Made by a program: the position numbers and the translations under genes. DNA of 64,000 bases from Telmatactis stephensoni (Eukaryota > Cnidaria > Anthozoa > Actiniaria > Isophelliidae), in NCBI GenBank assembly GCA_029948255.1, contig JALIZF010001292.1, forward strand, positions 62,001 to 126,000, given 5' to 3'. The notes below the pieces were generated by a model. It saw only the letters and a list, made by a program, of their open reading frames with translations. It did not search any database and was not told the origin of the DNA. The first letter of the stretch is position 1; each line of letters begins with the position of its first letter. Of this stretch, positions 48,748-59,400 are shown piece after piece.

Positions 48748-48992
48748 CACTGCAAAAACGCGCGAGTAAATTTACTCAAAAACTTGAGTAGATCGGTGCA
48801 TCAATAGTAACTCACTTATCCGAGTAAATTTACTTAGTTATTTGAGTAAATGGTACGCAGTTACTCAGTTATTTGAGTAAAAGGTACTCAGTTACTCAAT
48901 TAACTGAGTAAATTTACTCGGATAAGTGAGTTACTGTGGATGCACCGATTTACTCAAGTTTTTAAGTAAATTTACTCGCGAGTTTTTGCATG
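48748..48992. mobile_element. foldback MITE with CACTGCAAAAA end
   Basis: The ends read CACTGCAAAAACGCGCGAGT and, inverted, CATGCAAAAACTCGCGAGT. The arms extend over 100 bp and are built of repeated GAGTAAATTTACTC palindromes. The interior is wholly inverted-repeat, so the element can form one long hairpin. Confidence 0.75.
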
Positions 48993-49100
48993 AGGTTAGC
49001 CGATAGGTATAGCTGTCAATCAGAAACAGGCAAGCAGAGACGATCGAAACGCACTTTTTTGCATTGAGTTTCCTGACTGAATAAACGAAAAAATAAAAAC

Positions 49101-49255
49101 AGAACAGAACAGAACAGAACAGAACAGAACAGAACAGAACAGAACAGAACAGAACAGAACAGAACAGAACAGAACAGAACAGAACAGAACAGAACAGAAC
49201 AGAACAGAACAGAACAGAACAGAACAGAACAGAACAGAACAGAACAGAACAGAAC
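49101..49255. repeat. (AGAAC)n microsatellite, 31 perfect copies
   Basis: 155 bp of the 5-bp unit AGAAC without interruption, suggesting a recent expansion. The minus-strand frame (FCSVL repeats) is an artefact. Confidence 0.95.
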
Positions 49256-49862
49256 ATTCTACCTTAAAGCAAAATCAAATCTCCGACGTCTTTCTGAAAT
49301 AGCAATATTCACGTGAGAGAAAAGAAATCGTTCTATTATGAAATAGCTGCAATCATTTTATTATTAACAAGAAATCTATCCAGAAATCTAAATAAATGTA
49401 AAGATAAACGGATATTTCATTATTTTGGTCACGTGAGATTTCCAAATATCGTGAAGAAACTTCTTGAGGACGAGTTGGTTAAATAAACTAGAGAAGCAAA
49501 ATCCTCACTTCCCCATTGCAACTGTTTAACTTCCAGTATTCTTTAAAACCCCAAATCTAGTTTGTTTTCCTGTCTTTTGTTCAAGTCAGGTATTATTATG
49601 GTTAATCGGTTGTACATTGAATAAAAACACTCAAGATACAGCAGATGTCTTTGCGCTGACGTGATAGGAGTCTGTCTTACGTGTTATCTGTTGTCCCACT
49701 GGGTACATCGATATGCTAACTAACTTATTCAAAAACGAGAGGACGACTAGACGACACAAATACACAAAGTCCTTTACTTCAAATCAACTCGAAAAGCTTT
49801 GTTGCATTTTATGGTGTTTTTAAGGCGTTGTCTATTCGATACGGGGCCTGAGAGTGGCTGTA

Positions 49863-50894
49863 ATGTTTAACGTGAGCTTGCCTGGTGTGAGTCCTTGGAA
49901 TCCCAAAGAGACAGGATGGATTCTCTTCGCTGTTTCTGTCATCGTCCTAACTGGATTTTTTGGTAACATATTGGTAATAACTGTCACTATGATGAATGCA
50001 GTGTTTAAGACAACTGCGAATGCATTGATAGTCAACCTTGCTGTCACTGATATTCTAGCTTTGTCGAGCTTTAGTCTCATGATATTCACGTTAAATAAAG
50101 GGTATTGGGTCTACAGCGACACTGCTTGCCAAGCCAGCGGTTTCACAACTATGACTTTCTCCTTAGCTTCAGCTTTGTCTATCAGTGCGATAAGTATCAA
50201 TCGATATATCTACACAGCTTACCCAACTGCTTATCCATCGATATTTGGACCAGAACGACGGACTTTGTTTCTTTTGGTATTTCTCTGGATCTTTGCAGGG
50301 ACTTTTGGAAGTCTTCCGATAGCAGGTTGGTCTAAATATGAGTACTTTCCATCAAGAGGGTTCTGTTTCTGGTCTTGTTCTACAAGTTTGTCTTACACTA
50401 TAACTTATTACTGTCTTGTTGCGCCATGTTGCTTGTCGGCCGTTTATTGTTATTGGCGAATTTACCTTATAATACGTAGAAGCGCTCCAAATCAGGTAGT
50501 TAGTTGGACGATTTCAAATCAAAGCGAGATTACATGTAAAAAGCTCCCAGACCATTCTAACGAAGTCAATGAAAGAAAGATCACCATGTCAATATGCTTT
50601 GTGATGTTGGCATACTATACTACTCTGGCTCCGTTTACTATTGTAAACCTTATGGTTGTATGGCGTCCTGGGTTTGTTATCTCACCTCTTCTAGATATTT
50701 CTACAACTATTATTGCCATAACTAACTTTGCAATGAATGTTTTTATTTATGCCATATCGAACAGAAGGTATCGCTTAGCTATTAAAAAGCTCTTTCAGAA
50801 ACTCAGAGATTATTTTTGGTCGAATGAAACTCAAGTGCGCCGTATCCCTCGTTCCAAACGTCGAATGCAAGACAGACAGCCATCTTGGTTTTAA
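49863..50894 (+). CDS. class A GPCR 2, intronless, NRY-type
   Basis: A 343-aa seven-helix receptor; the first ATG is at 49863. Landmarks: GNILVITVTMM (TM1), NLAVTDILAL (TM2), Cys in TACQASG before TM3, NRY in ISINRYIYTAYP instead of DRY, GRFCFWSC-like ECL2 with two Cys, and TM7 NFAMNVFIYAISNRRYR, where the NPxxY proline is replaced (NVFIY). TM6 lacks CWxP: FVMLAYYTTLAPF. NRY together with a proline-less TM7 motif is typical of the melatonin-receptor and moody/trapped-in-endoderm neighbourhood of class A, which is my best guess. It is not a close relative of GPCR 1 or 3. The C-terminus ends in a basic tail (SKRRMQDRQPSWF). Confidence 0.92.
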   Translation: MFNVSLPGVSPWNPKETGWILFAVSVIVLTGFFGNILVITVTMMNAVFKTTANALIVNLAVTDILALSSFSLMIFTLNKGYWVYSDTACQASGFTTMTFSLASALSISAISINRYIYTAYPTAYPSIFGPERRTLFLLVFLWIFAGTFGSLPIAGWSKYEYFPSRGFCFWSCSTSLSYTITYYCLVAPCCLSAVYCYWRIYLIIRRSAPNQVVSWTISNQSEITCKKLPDHSNEVNERKITMSICFVMLAYYTTLAPFTIVNLMVVWRPGFVISPLLDISTTIIAITNFAMNVFIYAISNRRYRLAIKKLFQKLRDYFWSNETQVRRIPRSKRRMQDRQPSWF

Positions 50895-52361
50895 GGAAGA
50901 GATTGTGCTTGATACAACATTGCTTTAGGAAGACTCAAGCTGTTATGTAAACAGTTTCTTTCAGTGTAAAGTGTATAGTCTGTCACCGTCCTTGATAGCA
51001 GAGCACTCGACCAGACAAGTGTTTTTTGTTGTCCTAGTTTCGAAAACGTCTGCGACCAGCGTTTCTTAGTATCTGTAGTAGACGATGGAAGAAAATCGTG
51101 ACCATGAAGAAACCAAACTTGCTCAATTATGATCTTTAAATTTGATTAACTCAACTATGTACAAAAACTGTATCTATGAGAGGTATTAGAAGTAGTTATT
51201 TGGTCTCTGTAGCGAAAATAAATTTGATGGAATTAAACCACAGTCATTTCTATTGGTTAAAATGTAAATTTGTCCAATAAGAACGATCATAGTATTTTTA
51301 TGTTTATTTTGATTTGATCTGCCAAAAAATATCGAAATAAAGTACAAGAATAAAACAATCATAATAATGACAATAATATTGATAAAAGTAATATCGAGGA
51401 ATGATAATTATTAAAATAATTATGATTAAAATATATTGATAACAACTAAAGATAAAGCCTACAAACATTCCACGTCAAAACATTCACACAACAGCCCGAT
51501 TAAAAATTAAAGGGGAAAAACATTTGTAAGACCACGAAGTGCTGTCGTTGTTTCTAAGATTGCTGAATATTTTCTATTGAAAGACCTGCATTGAATTTGT
51601 TTTCAATGAGAGGGATTTGTTATTAGAGAGAACAATGTGATTAACATGCCTCAGGCGAATGGCGGAAGCGTGAGATCAGGTGCTCACGACCGCATCAATA
51701 ATCGGCTAGTGTTTTGACATCCTCTATTAGCAAGATCCTTCATTCAGGATAAAAACACCTACGTTAAAATATCAAAAGCAATCTCGGGAGGAAGTCGTGG
51801 CTATGCTTAATGGACTTTTTAGAAATTTTTCATTTCACTTTTGTGGACTTGAAGATGTTCAAGTTTGTGGTTTTGTATCAAAAAATTTGTTAAAGTTTAT
51901 ATAAAAGATATATATTACGCGCGTTCTGATTGGTCGAGAAACGTGTGTCATTACAGTACATACAGACACATAGATGACGGCATCAAATCTTACGCGCACT
52001 CTGATTGGTTGAAATGAATATTATATAATTCTATTTTCATTCTTACTTTCGGGCGCCAAGATGTCCCTGCTAGTGGTCTTGTATAAAAGAAGTCTTGTAA
52101 GTTTATATAGTACTGAATGATCCTGTTAATTTCCTGTCCTTTTAGTTCACAATTTGATACAGGGGCCCTATCTTTCATGTCCTCCAGAGTTTTTCCATCT
52201 CCATCTTGCCTCATTCTCCAAATAAATTTTAAAACACATCCATTTGGGCGATTTTCTAAAGAAGAAGGATAAATGCTGTTTAATGCTGACTCATTGTCAA
52301 AATACAAAAAAAGCTTTGGTGTTAATTGACGGCCCTGAGTCAGTCAATCTGTTCGTTAAGG
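50895..52361. other. gene-free stretch
   Basis: AT-rich sequence downstream of GPCR 2. It includes AATAAA at 51338-51343 and a dispersed repeat at 51910-52030. The frame at 51990-52307 (-) has no recognised domain. Confidence 0.4.
51910..52030. repeat. dispersed repeat, second copy of 26682-26795
   Basis: TTCTGATTGGTCGAGA, ATGACGGCATCAAATCTTA and CTCTGATTGGTTGA follow the order seen in WDR41 intron 10. Confidence 0.55.
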
Positions 52362-52621
52362 AAATATAAAACGCGCGCACATGTTCAATTAACACGATAG
52401 CAGATGTAGAGAGCAAGCTTAGGAACGCCGCGAGACGAAGCCGAGTGTTTATCTTGCTTTTTGAGTGCTCTACATCTTCCAGAATGTTTACATCACAGTA
52501 GGCGATTGTACATCAACATTTATTGCTTTTATAAAATATTTTCAACGTTTTTGTGCGAGTCATGTCTCTGTTCTCTGATATAAACACAGTAACCAGCCAA
52601 TCATAGCGTACGCTATATATC
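52362..52621 (-). repeat. inverted second copy of the 8241-8533 repeat
   Basis: Read on the minus strand: ATGATTGGCTGGTTACTGTG, GACTCGCACAAAAACG, GAAGATGTAGAGCACTC, ending GCGCGCGTTTTATATT, the same order as 8241-8533. Confidence 0.7.
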
Positions 52622-53009
52622 AAATATTTTATAATTTGAGTATAAACTATAAACATCCCGATAACAATAGATAAGTTGTATTTTAATCCGTAGTCTTAAT
52701 AATACATCGTTTTAATGTGTTTACATTGCAATACTAACTGATTATCGTAATTGTACTCTAATTCATTCGTGCCAAAATACCTTTTTGCGCCGGCTTTGGT
52801 TGTTGATTTTATATAAAAGCCTTGTTCCTCTCAACTCCCTCCATATAGATATTTAATATTCTTCTGTTGCTAATTCTTCATATAATTTATATATGTGCCA
52901 TAATAGTAAAATATATGCTATATCAGTACACAGCGGTTTGCGAACCCTCTCAATATGTACCAGGTGCATTATGGGTATTTCTGTCCTACTTTCTAAAAGT
53001 CCTATTTAG

Positions 53010-53225
53010 GATTCAAACTTCTCCTCTAGTTATGTTCTCTGTATACAATCACAATAGACCCTCGCTATCTCAAACTCAAAAGAGAATTGAAATGCATGTT
53101 CGGAATAACGGGGGTGTGATTCAAACTTCTCCTCTAGTTATGTTCTCTATATACAATCACAATAGACCCTCGCTATCTCAAACTCAAAAGAGAATTGAAA
53201 TGCATGTTCGGAATAACGAGGGTGT
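53010..53225. repeat. tandem duplication, 108-bp unit x2
   Basis: The block from GATTCAAACTTCTCCTC to GGAATAACG(G/A)GGGTGT is repeated once with about two substitutions. Since 108 is a multiple of three, a frame stays open through both copies; I see no sign that it is coding. Confidence 0.85.
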
Positions 53226-53231
53226 GACTTA

Positions 53232-53391
53232 GGCCCTGATCACACGACGACATAAGCATAGCCATAAGCCTATAAGCATAAGAAACAAAACTTTTCCATT
53301 TTCTTATGCTTATGACGTTATGTTGCGTGTGTGAACCGGTAAAAAAACGCTTATGCTTATGCTTATGCTATGTCGTCCTGTGAATCGGGCC
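53232..53391. mobile_element. MITE with GGCCC(T/G)GATYCACA ends, TA-flanked
   Basis: The left end GGCCCTGATCACACGACGAC and the right end (inverted) GGCCCGATTCACAGGACGAC lead into ATA(A)GCATA on both sides. The flanks are TTA and TAA. The interior is rich in GCTTAT/ATAAGC units that continue beyond the right end to about 53470. This is PIF/Harbinger- or Tc1-like by its TA/TWA flank; the class is inference. Confidence 0.7.
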
Positions 53392-53479
53392 TAAGCATAA
53401 GCGCAAGAACAATAGAGAAAGCCTCTTATGCTTAGCTTGTGCTTATGCTTGTACTTGTGCTTATATATGCTTGTGTTTG

Positions 53480-54665
53480 CGTCGCCAGTGAAAACCAGGC
53501 TTTAGCACCTGCACGAATTCTAGTGATTTCACACACGTTTTCACCTGTCCCCAGTAGAGGTAGCTTTAACTATTAAAGGCTAAAAATGTCATATTTTTGT
53601 TTTTATTTCAATATCGTAAAATGGAGCAATAAAACAAGGGTTAAGCACACTCCGTTGGCTTTAAGTTCAGCCAAATGTCTCATGTTTATGAGTTGCTAAT
53701 GTCTTTCACTAAAAGCTTACTTTTCTGATTGCCTGAAACACTTTAAAGTGTGAAAGTATCCGTTAGCATTTGTAGTAAAGTACAATCTATATACAATCCT
53801 TCCCGTGCAATCTATGTAATTTACCGGTGCTGGAAGGAAATGTTTTGAGGAGGGTCACTTTTCAAAACTGCTCGCCACACAACTGTCTAGAATTCGCACT
53901 CGTAAATTGAAATATCGCTTTGTACAGAGACAAGAGACTTTTACTACTATTGAAAGCTCGTAGAATTTAAATGTATTTTTGTATTTGCTTTTTTCAAATA
54001 TATCTTGTAAGCAAGTCTAGCCCTGATCCAATGCGTCTGGAATCAAACTTTACACCGATGCTTCTTGAATGAAGTCCTTTGCAAGATTCTCTCCAACTGT
54101 GCGCGCGCATGCTTTGAGGGGTAATGGAAGTGTGTGAGTGTGTGAGAAAGAAACTTGAGACGTCTTGATAAGAAATTAGTGCACTTAACCACATTTGCTC
54201 CCTATTTAAAGTGCTTTTGAAGCGAAAATTCTTTTCGCCTGTCATATTGTTTGAAGAACACGACAATTTTTCAAGCCTTTTGTGCCATTTGTCATCAAAA
54301 TTGGCCAGAGGAATTTCTTCAATTTAGTGGGAAATACCACGAAGAAAAGTCATATGGTCTCGAAAGGTTTTTAACGCCACATTCAATTACTGTCAGTAAA
54401 GCTTTTTCTACTGAGAGAGAGGAAATATTTCTTTCATGTCTTAACGTGTCATTCTCACTATCCATCATGCTATATCGGTATTCTGGCGCCAAAATGACGG
54501 TATTTTGATGGCACATCGACAATTTTAACCCTAGATTCTCAGATTTTGGGTTCTTGTATTTCAGACAGTAAAGATTATAAAACTTATAAACAATCCTCGC
54601 TCCGGAGGCACTTCAAATGATAATTCTATCCATGTATCGCTGTTTGTGATATCAGCGACGTAATT
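53480..54665. other. gene-free stretch
   Basis: No gene is recognised. The frames at 53994-54522 are short and have no domain signal. Confidence 0.4.
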
Positions 54666-54742
54666 ACAATCTCGTTTCCAGGACCCTTTCCCTTCGCTTG
54701 GGCTCAGACCGCGAAGGGAAAGGGCCCCGGGAACGAGATTGT
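54666..54742. repeat. small foldback, ends ACAATCTCGTTTCC
   Basis: Arms of about 35 bp (ACAATCTCGTTTCC to CCCTTTCCCTTCGC) with their complement after a short loop. It resembles the 29648 and 19071 foldbacks. Confidence 0.7.
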
Positions 54743-54980
54743 CAAAATTACTTAGCACGACAACCTTTTCCAGATTTTTGGTGCTCTCACAGTTTTTGCT
54801 TGTGTTTAACAGTCCCCCATCCAATGTTACGGTTTCTAAGAAAACCAGAGAGGTGTGTTTGTGGTCAGAAGGTGCTTTGTACCGTGGACTCCATCTCAAT
54901 ATTGATTTCATGCTGTGAGGAGCACCTTGAAGAACATAAAAATTATTTATACATGGCTTAGTAATAGCAATTGTGTCAAC

Positions 54981-55099
54981 AATTTTGGGTAAGTACTTCA
55001 TGGCTGAATGCCATATAGTCGTCTTCCTAATATTTACCCTAAACCTAACCCTAAGAGCGACTATGTGGACATTCAGCCATGAAGTATAAACCCAATTTT
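54981..55099. repeat. foldback with telomere-like loop
   Basis: Arms GTACTTCATGGCTGAATG and its complement CATTCAGCCATGAAGTAT, then ATAGTCG/CGACTAT. The loop contains ACCCTAAACCTAACCCTAA (about 55036-55054), i.e. degenerate CCCTAA units. Confidence 0.7.
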
Positions 55100-55428
55100 G
55101 GCACTTATTGTAATCAACATCAGATCGACAAGGGCAGATCCAACGGCCACACAAAAACACTCTTTAGGATTAGAGTTTATATAATATGGTTCGGCTAAAC
55201 AACTGTCGTGCGTGTCTGTCTGAGTATATTCCATCACCTGTCTCGGTAGCTCCTGCTGCTGGTTGTAAACCATGATTTTAAGGTCTCATTCACTAGTGGT
55301 TATCAAAGCTAATCCCGCGGGCCGATTTCAAGCTCGATAGCTGCCTCTGGTCGAATTCATATTCAAGCTGATTTTTATTATGAATATGCGAGTGTGGTCT
55401 CGACTCGTGTTGTCGACAAAGACCAATG

Positions 55429-56490
55429 TTAAAACTTATAGTTCAATTGTGAGTCAGAGACGTAAGCCGAAGACCTGGTTAAAATGTTCTGTGGACTTTT
55501 GCTTGGTAAAGCAATTTTTTCGTTACGGTTGCTTGATGTGTGACTGGCTTCATCGTCATGTTTAGGAGTTATTGTGATCGTGCCACAACTGATAATGCCA
55601 GTAAATAACGCTTTGTACTCTTTACGGAATTTATCAGTAAGTAGACCGTAGATTATGGGGTTGACGCATGCGTGGATGACATCGAGAATATCCGAGAACT
55701 TGAAAATGATTTTGATTTTTTCTGCTTGTTCTGCGGTACCAAAATCTCGAACCATCCAGGCTATTTGACCAGGCAGCAAACATATGGTAAATAACAATAC
55801 AATGGCCGCCAAAGTCCTGATAATTTGCTTGTTTTCCTTGCGCTTTTTGTCGATTTTTGATGTTTGTTTATTTGTACCCAGGGATGTTTCTGGACTTTTT
55901 TGTCTGACCAAGAAGATTCCAATTCTAACGTAGGCAATGGCGATGATGCTTAATGGAAGGAGGAACTGCAACACAAACAACGCTGCGGTGTACACCTTGG
56001 CGTGATAAGGGTCAAGCCATTTTTCTTGGCATTCGCCATTCACTGAGTTATTGACAACTGCAATTGGAATAACGATGACTAGAGATATGAACCAAATGAG
56101 TGCAATCCAAATGTACCCAGTTCTATTACTCATCTTACGCTTGAAGGGATGCACAATAACATGACAACGATGTACCGCCATTGATGTTATAGTGAAAATA
56201 CTGATAAAATACGAGATAGTCTGCATAAGGAAAACAAACCGACAGTAAACCTCACCCTTGGTAACTCTCTTGTAAAGTTCGTAAGTATTTACTGGAAGCA
56301 AGAACAAAAGGAAAGTCAGGTCTGAAACGGCTAGGTTTAGGATAAACATCTCATGGATTGATCTCTTGTGTGCTTTTCCAAGGATAACAATAACCAAGGT
56401 GTTCCCAAGCATTCCAATCACAAATGTTGCCACGAAGAATCCTAAACGTACATTTGTTATCGTGGGGTCTTTTTCTGTAGAGTTATTCAT
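55429..56490 (-). CDS. class A GPCR 3, intronless, paralogue of GPCR 1
   Basis: A 353-aa seven-helix receptor. The start MNNSTEK has an N-glycosylation sequon. Landmarks: GNTLVIVILG (TM1), NLAVSDL (TM2), Cys in VYCRFVF (TM3), HRC at the DRY position, Cys in GECQEKW (ECL2), QFLLPLSIIAIAYVRIG (TM5), CLLP in place of CWLP, W..RDFG in ECL3, NPIIYG (TM7) and FRKEYKALF (helix 8). A lysine-rich ICL3 (KIDKKRKENKQIIRTLA) parallels GPCR 1. The C-tail is Ser/Thr-rich (SHTSSNRNEK, SKSPQNILTRSS), suitable for kinase/arrestin control, and is longer than that of GPCR 1. The paralogues lie 37 kb apart on opposite strands. The ligand is unknown; a peptide is plausible by family resemblance. Confidence 0.93.
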   Translation of the reverse strand: MNNSTEKDPTITNVRLGFFVATFVIGMLGNTLVIVILGKAHKRSIHEMFILNLAVSDLTFLLFLLPVNTYELYKRVTKGEVYCRFVFLMQTISYFISIFTITSMAVHRCHVIVHPFKRKMSNRTGYIWIALIWFISLVIVIPIAVVNNSVNGECQEKWLDPYHAKVYTAALFVLQFLLPLSIIAIAYVRIGIFLVRQKSPETSLGTNKQTSKIDKKRKENKQIIRTLAAIVLLFTICLLPGQIAWMVRDFGTAEQAEKIKIIFKFSDILDVIHACVNPIIYGLLTDKFRKEYKALFTGIISCGTITITPKHDDEASHTSSNRNEKIALPSKSPQNILTRSSAYVSDSQLNYKF

Positions 56491-59400
56491 GGCGATTTGC
56501 TGTTAATCTCTCTTGAAGTATAAGTATTTACTTAGGTAATGGTTGATCCCCTTTCTATTGACTGCGTGATTCCGTAGTGTCCGTAGTTACTTTGCGGTGT
56601 TTTTGGTTTGTGCTATTTGGCGTGTTCTCTTCCTGTTCTACGTGGGCTTATAGCATAAACATTTCTACATATCATGCCTTCTATCTCACAGTATAAATTG
56701 AGTAATAGCCCTAAATTAAAAAGGATTAGCCATACTTTGATTAGGATCTTTCCGATCAATGCCACGCCGTATCTTTGATTTCGTGAAGAACCCGGCGTTG
56801 TCAGTCTAATCAAAAGAACTCTTCCCTTTTGTTCCAGTGTCTTCACTCGTTCACGTAGATAACACTTTACAGTTTGGTTTCAATAGTCTTGCCAAGTTTT
56901 AGGCAAAAAAAATTAAGATTGAATTATCGTTTGATCTAGAGTGACACTCCACTATTTCAACCTATTTCCTTGCAAATGATAATTGACGCTCTTTGGGTCC
57001 AATACAAATGCAATATTAAAGCTTCTGAAGGTAAAATTGTTTGAAGAAGCGATTGGAATCTAATAATCTTGACTTGTCTATACAGCGAGTGAGTGAGGAT
57101 CTCTGGCCATATAAATAAAGATTAGTTCCTCATCATTGTACTTGTTCCAAATGTCTTGGGTTTGGCCAATAAGCTTTGAAAAGAAAAATGAAATAGAGTG
57201 AATAAATATGACTTTCACTTAATGATGACATCCTAGTAGTATTTTGGTTTTACAAATTGCTTTTTCTATTAGAAAATTGAAATTAAAAGTGAAATATTAT
57301 TCATATCTACAGCAGTATCTTAGTAACTAAGTTAATAGGATTATCCTCATAAATTGTGATCATTTTCAAGGATATATTGATTGCCCATTTAACTTACTGT
57401 TCTGAAATGCAGCTCAGAAATGACTAGACTAAGATGATTATAAAATGATTCGTCTACAACAAGCGATTAAAACTGGTGTTTCATCAGCTACATGAAAAGC
57501 TTCGTCGCTGTCCTTAATCATCTATTTGTGCAAACACTGCCTGAATAGTATCCTCTTTTCAAACACCTCTTTCCCCTTAAGTGTCATTTTCAAATTTTGA
57601 TTTTAAAAATTCATGAAAAAATAATCATTTTCAATTTTATGCTGAGATTTAATTATATTGTTTACGTTTAAAACCCTCAATATCTTTTCTTTTTCTGAAA
57701 ATGGAAATTATAATTATTCGAGTCCTGCGGTTTTCTTTGAAATGACACAAGCCTAAATTCACAAGTAAAGATAGTGACTTCTTTCCGTCCAAATTCTTAA
57801 CTCTAGCATCCTTCCAGCTTAGAATTAATGAAATGTAAGCGTTTAAAATAAGCCTTATATAACAATTTACGTCAACATACATTATTTTACGCTAAGGACA
57901 GTGTTCTTTTGTGAGATTCTATTCCGGTGGAAATCAATAAACAACTGGTTTTTCTATTTACCCAGTTTGGTGGTCGGCTTCCTATAGGGAAAAACTGAAA
58001 TATTATTGGGATTTTAGGACATTTTACTTGTGTTTTTACAAAGTCTATTTGAAAATTTAAACTTGGCTAAATTCCCAAGTGAATTTACCTTTATTTTTCG
58101 ATGGTAATTAGTGTTAGGATCTGCCTTTGATGATATCTGGGAAGTGGTTCATATTGATATTGTAAATAGAAATGCTTAATTATGCGTGCTCAAAGTTTTC
58201 CTAATTACATATCATCAACATTTTCGAACTCTGTCCTGTATTTTACCATGAATACTCTATAAAACAACTTGACTGTTGACCAGAAAAGAGGATTTACATT
58301 TTGTAGTCAGGAAGGGCACCGGCTGTGTTTAAATAGAAAGAAATTCAGTTATTGTCTCACAAGTCTTTAGCCTTGACTTTCCTATTGATGTCACACAGCA
58401 ATGTCGGTGGAGTATCCGTCACATCTCTTCTAAGTTATCAATATATTGAATACTATAGTATTCCAGTTGTCCGCTTAAGAATACATAAATAAATCAATCT
58501 TAAGTAAATCTGCATATCCTTGTTTTCAGAGAATTAAAGAGACTTTGAGGCGTGACCAAAGTGGATTTTCTAAAACGTTTCTGTTAAACATGAAATCATT
58601 TTTTTGGCAATCATAAAAGATTTATTGCGTTTTCACGTCTTTTCTAAAAGACCTGTCAGAATCAGGGCTTTTGAGGTTTGAATATAAAATCAAAAATGCA
58701 AAATAAGTGGGTATTTAACTAATATACTTTCATTTCAAATAAAAAAAAAAAGCTCTATGAATCAAATCGATCATGTACATTAAAAAAGAGCATGTTGTAA
58801 TTGATAACTCACTGTTATGCAAAAAGGGGATCTTAATTCAAGTCTTTATCTGAAAACCGAAGACAAAGGAAACCAAAGATTTTTGAACAGTTTTTAAAGT
58901 GATATTGTCCACTGAGGTGATAATTGTTGTGGTCGTGAAGTACAAGATATATCAGGGCTTAACACTGTGGCGATAATTGAAAACACTCTAACTAGGAAAC
59001 CATCTGACCTCTTACCTGCACATATCACAACTTACAAAAGTTAGAGTTACAATATTAGAGCTCCAGGGCACTTTGTTTCCATCTTGCTTTGGTTTAAAGA
59101 CTTTACTAAGATTATGTGCGAAAAGATGGACTTCTTATGAAAAAACGAACGGAATCTAAAGAGGGAGTGGAACTTTTGAAACAGATGGTGCGCGCGCGAC
59201 TAGGTCAATGTAATGTGATATCATACAGACTACTAAAGGAAACGTACTTTCTAACATGGTATTCGTTACCGTCATTTCAATCGCTTAATAATTTAGTTTC
59301 TGTAAGCGCAAAGGAAATTAACCATTGTAATCGGTTTTATCTTTGATTTACTGTCACCATTGTCGGTTTTAGATTAATAGATTTTTTATTAAAGCATTGG

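Noticed and set aside
49854..49862. GPCR 2 start at GTG 49854
   Set aside because: A GTG start is not expected in an animal gene; the first ATG in frame is at 49863.
54561..55160. 199-aa minus-strand open frame near GPCR 3
   Set aside because: It runs through two foldback elements (54666-54742 and 54981-55099), and its composition shows no protein family.
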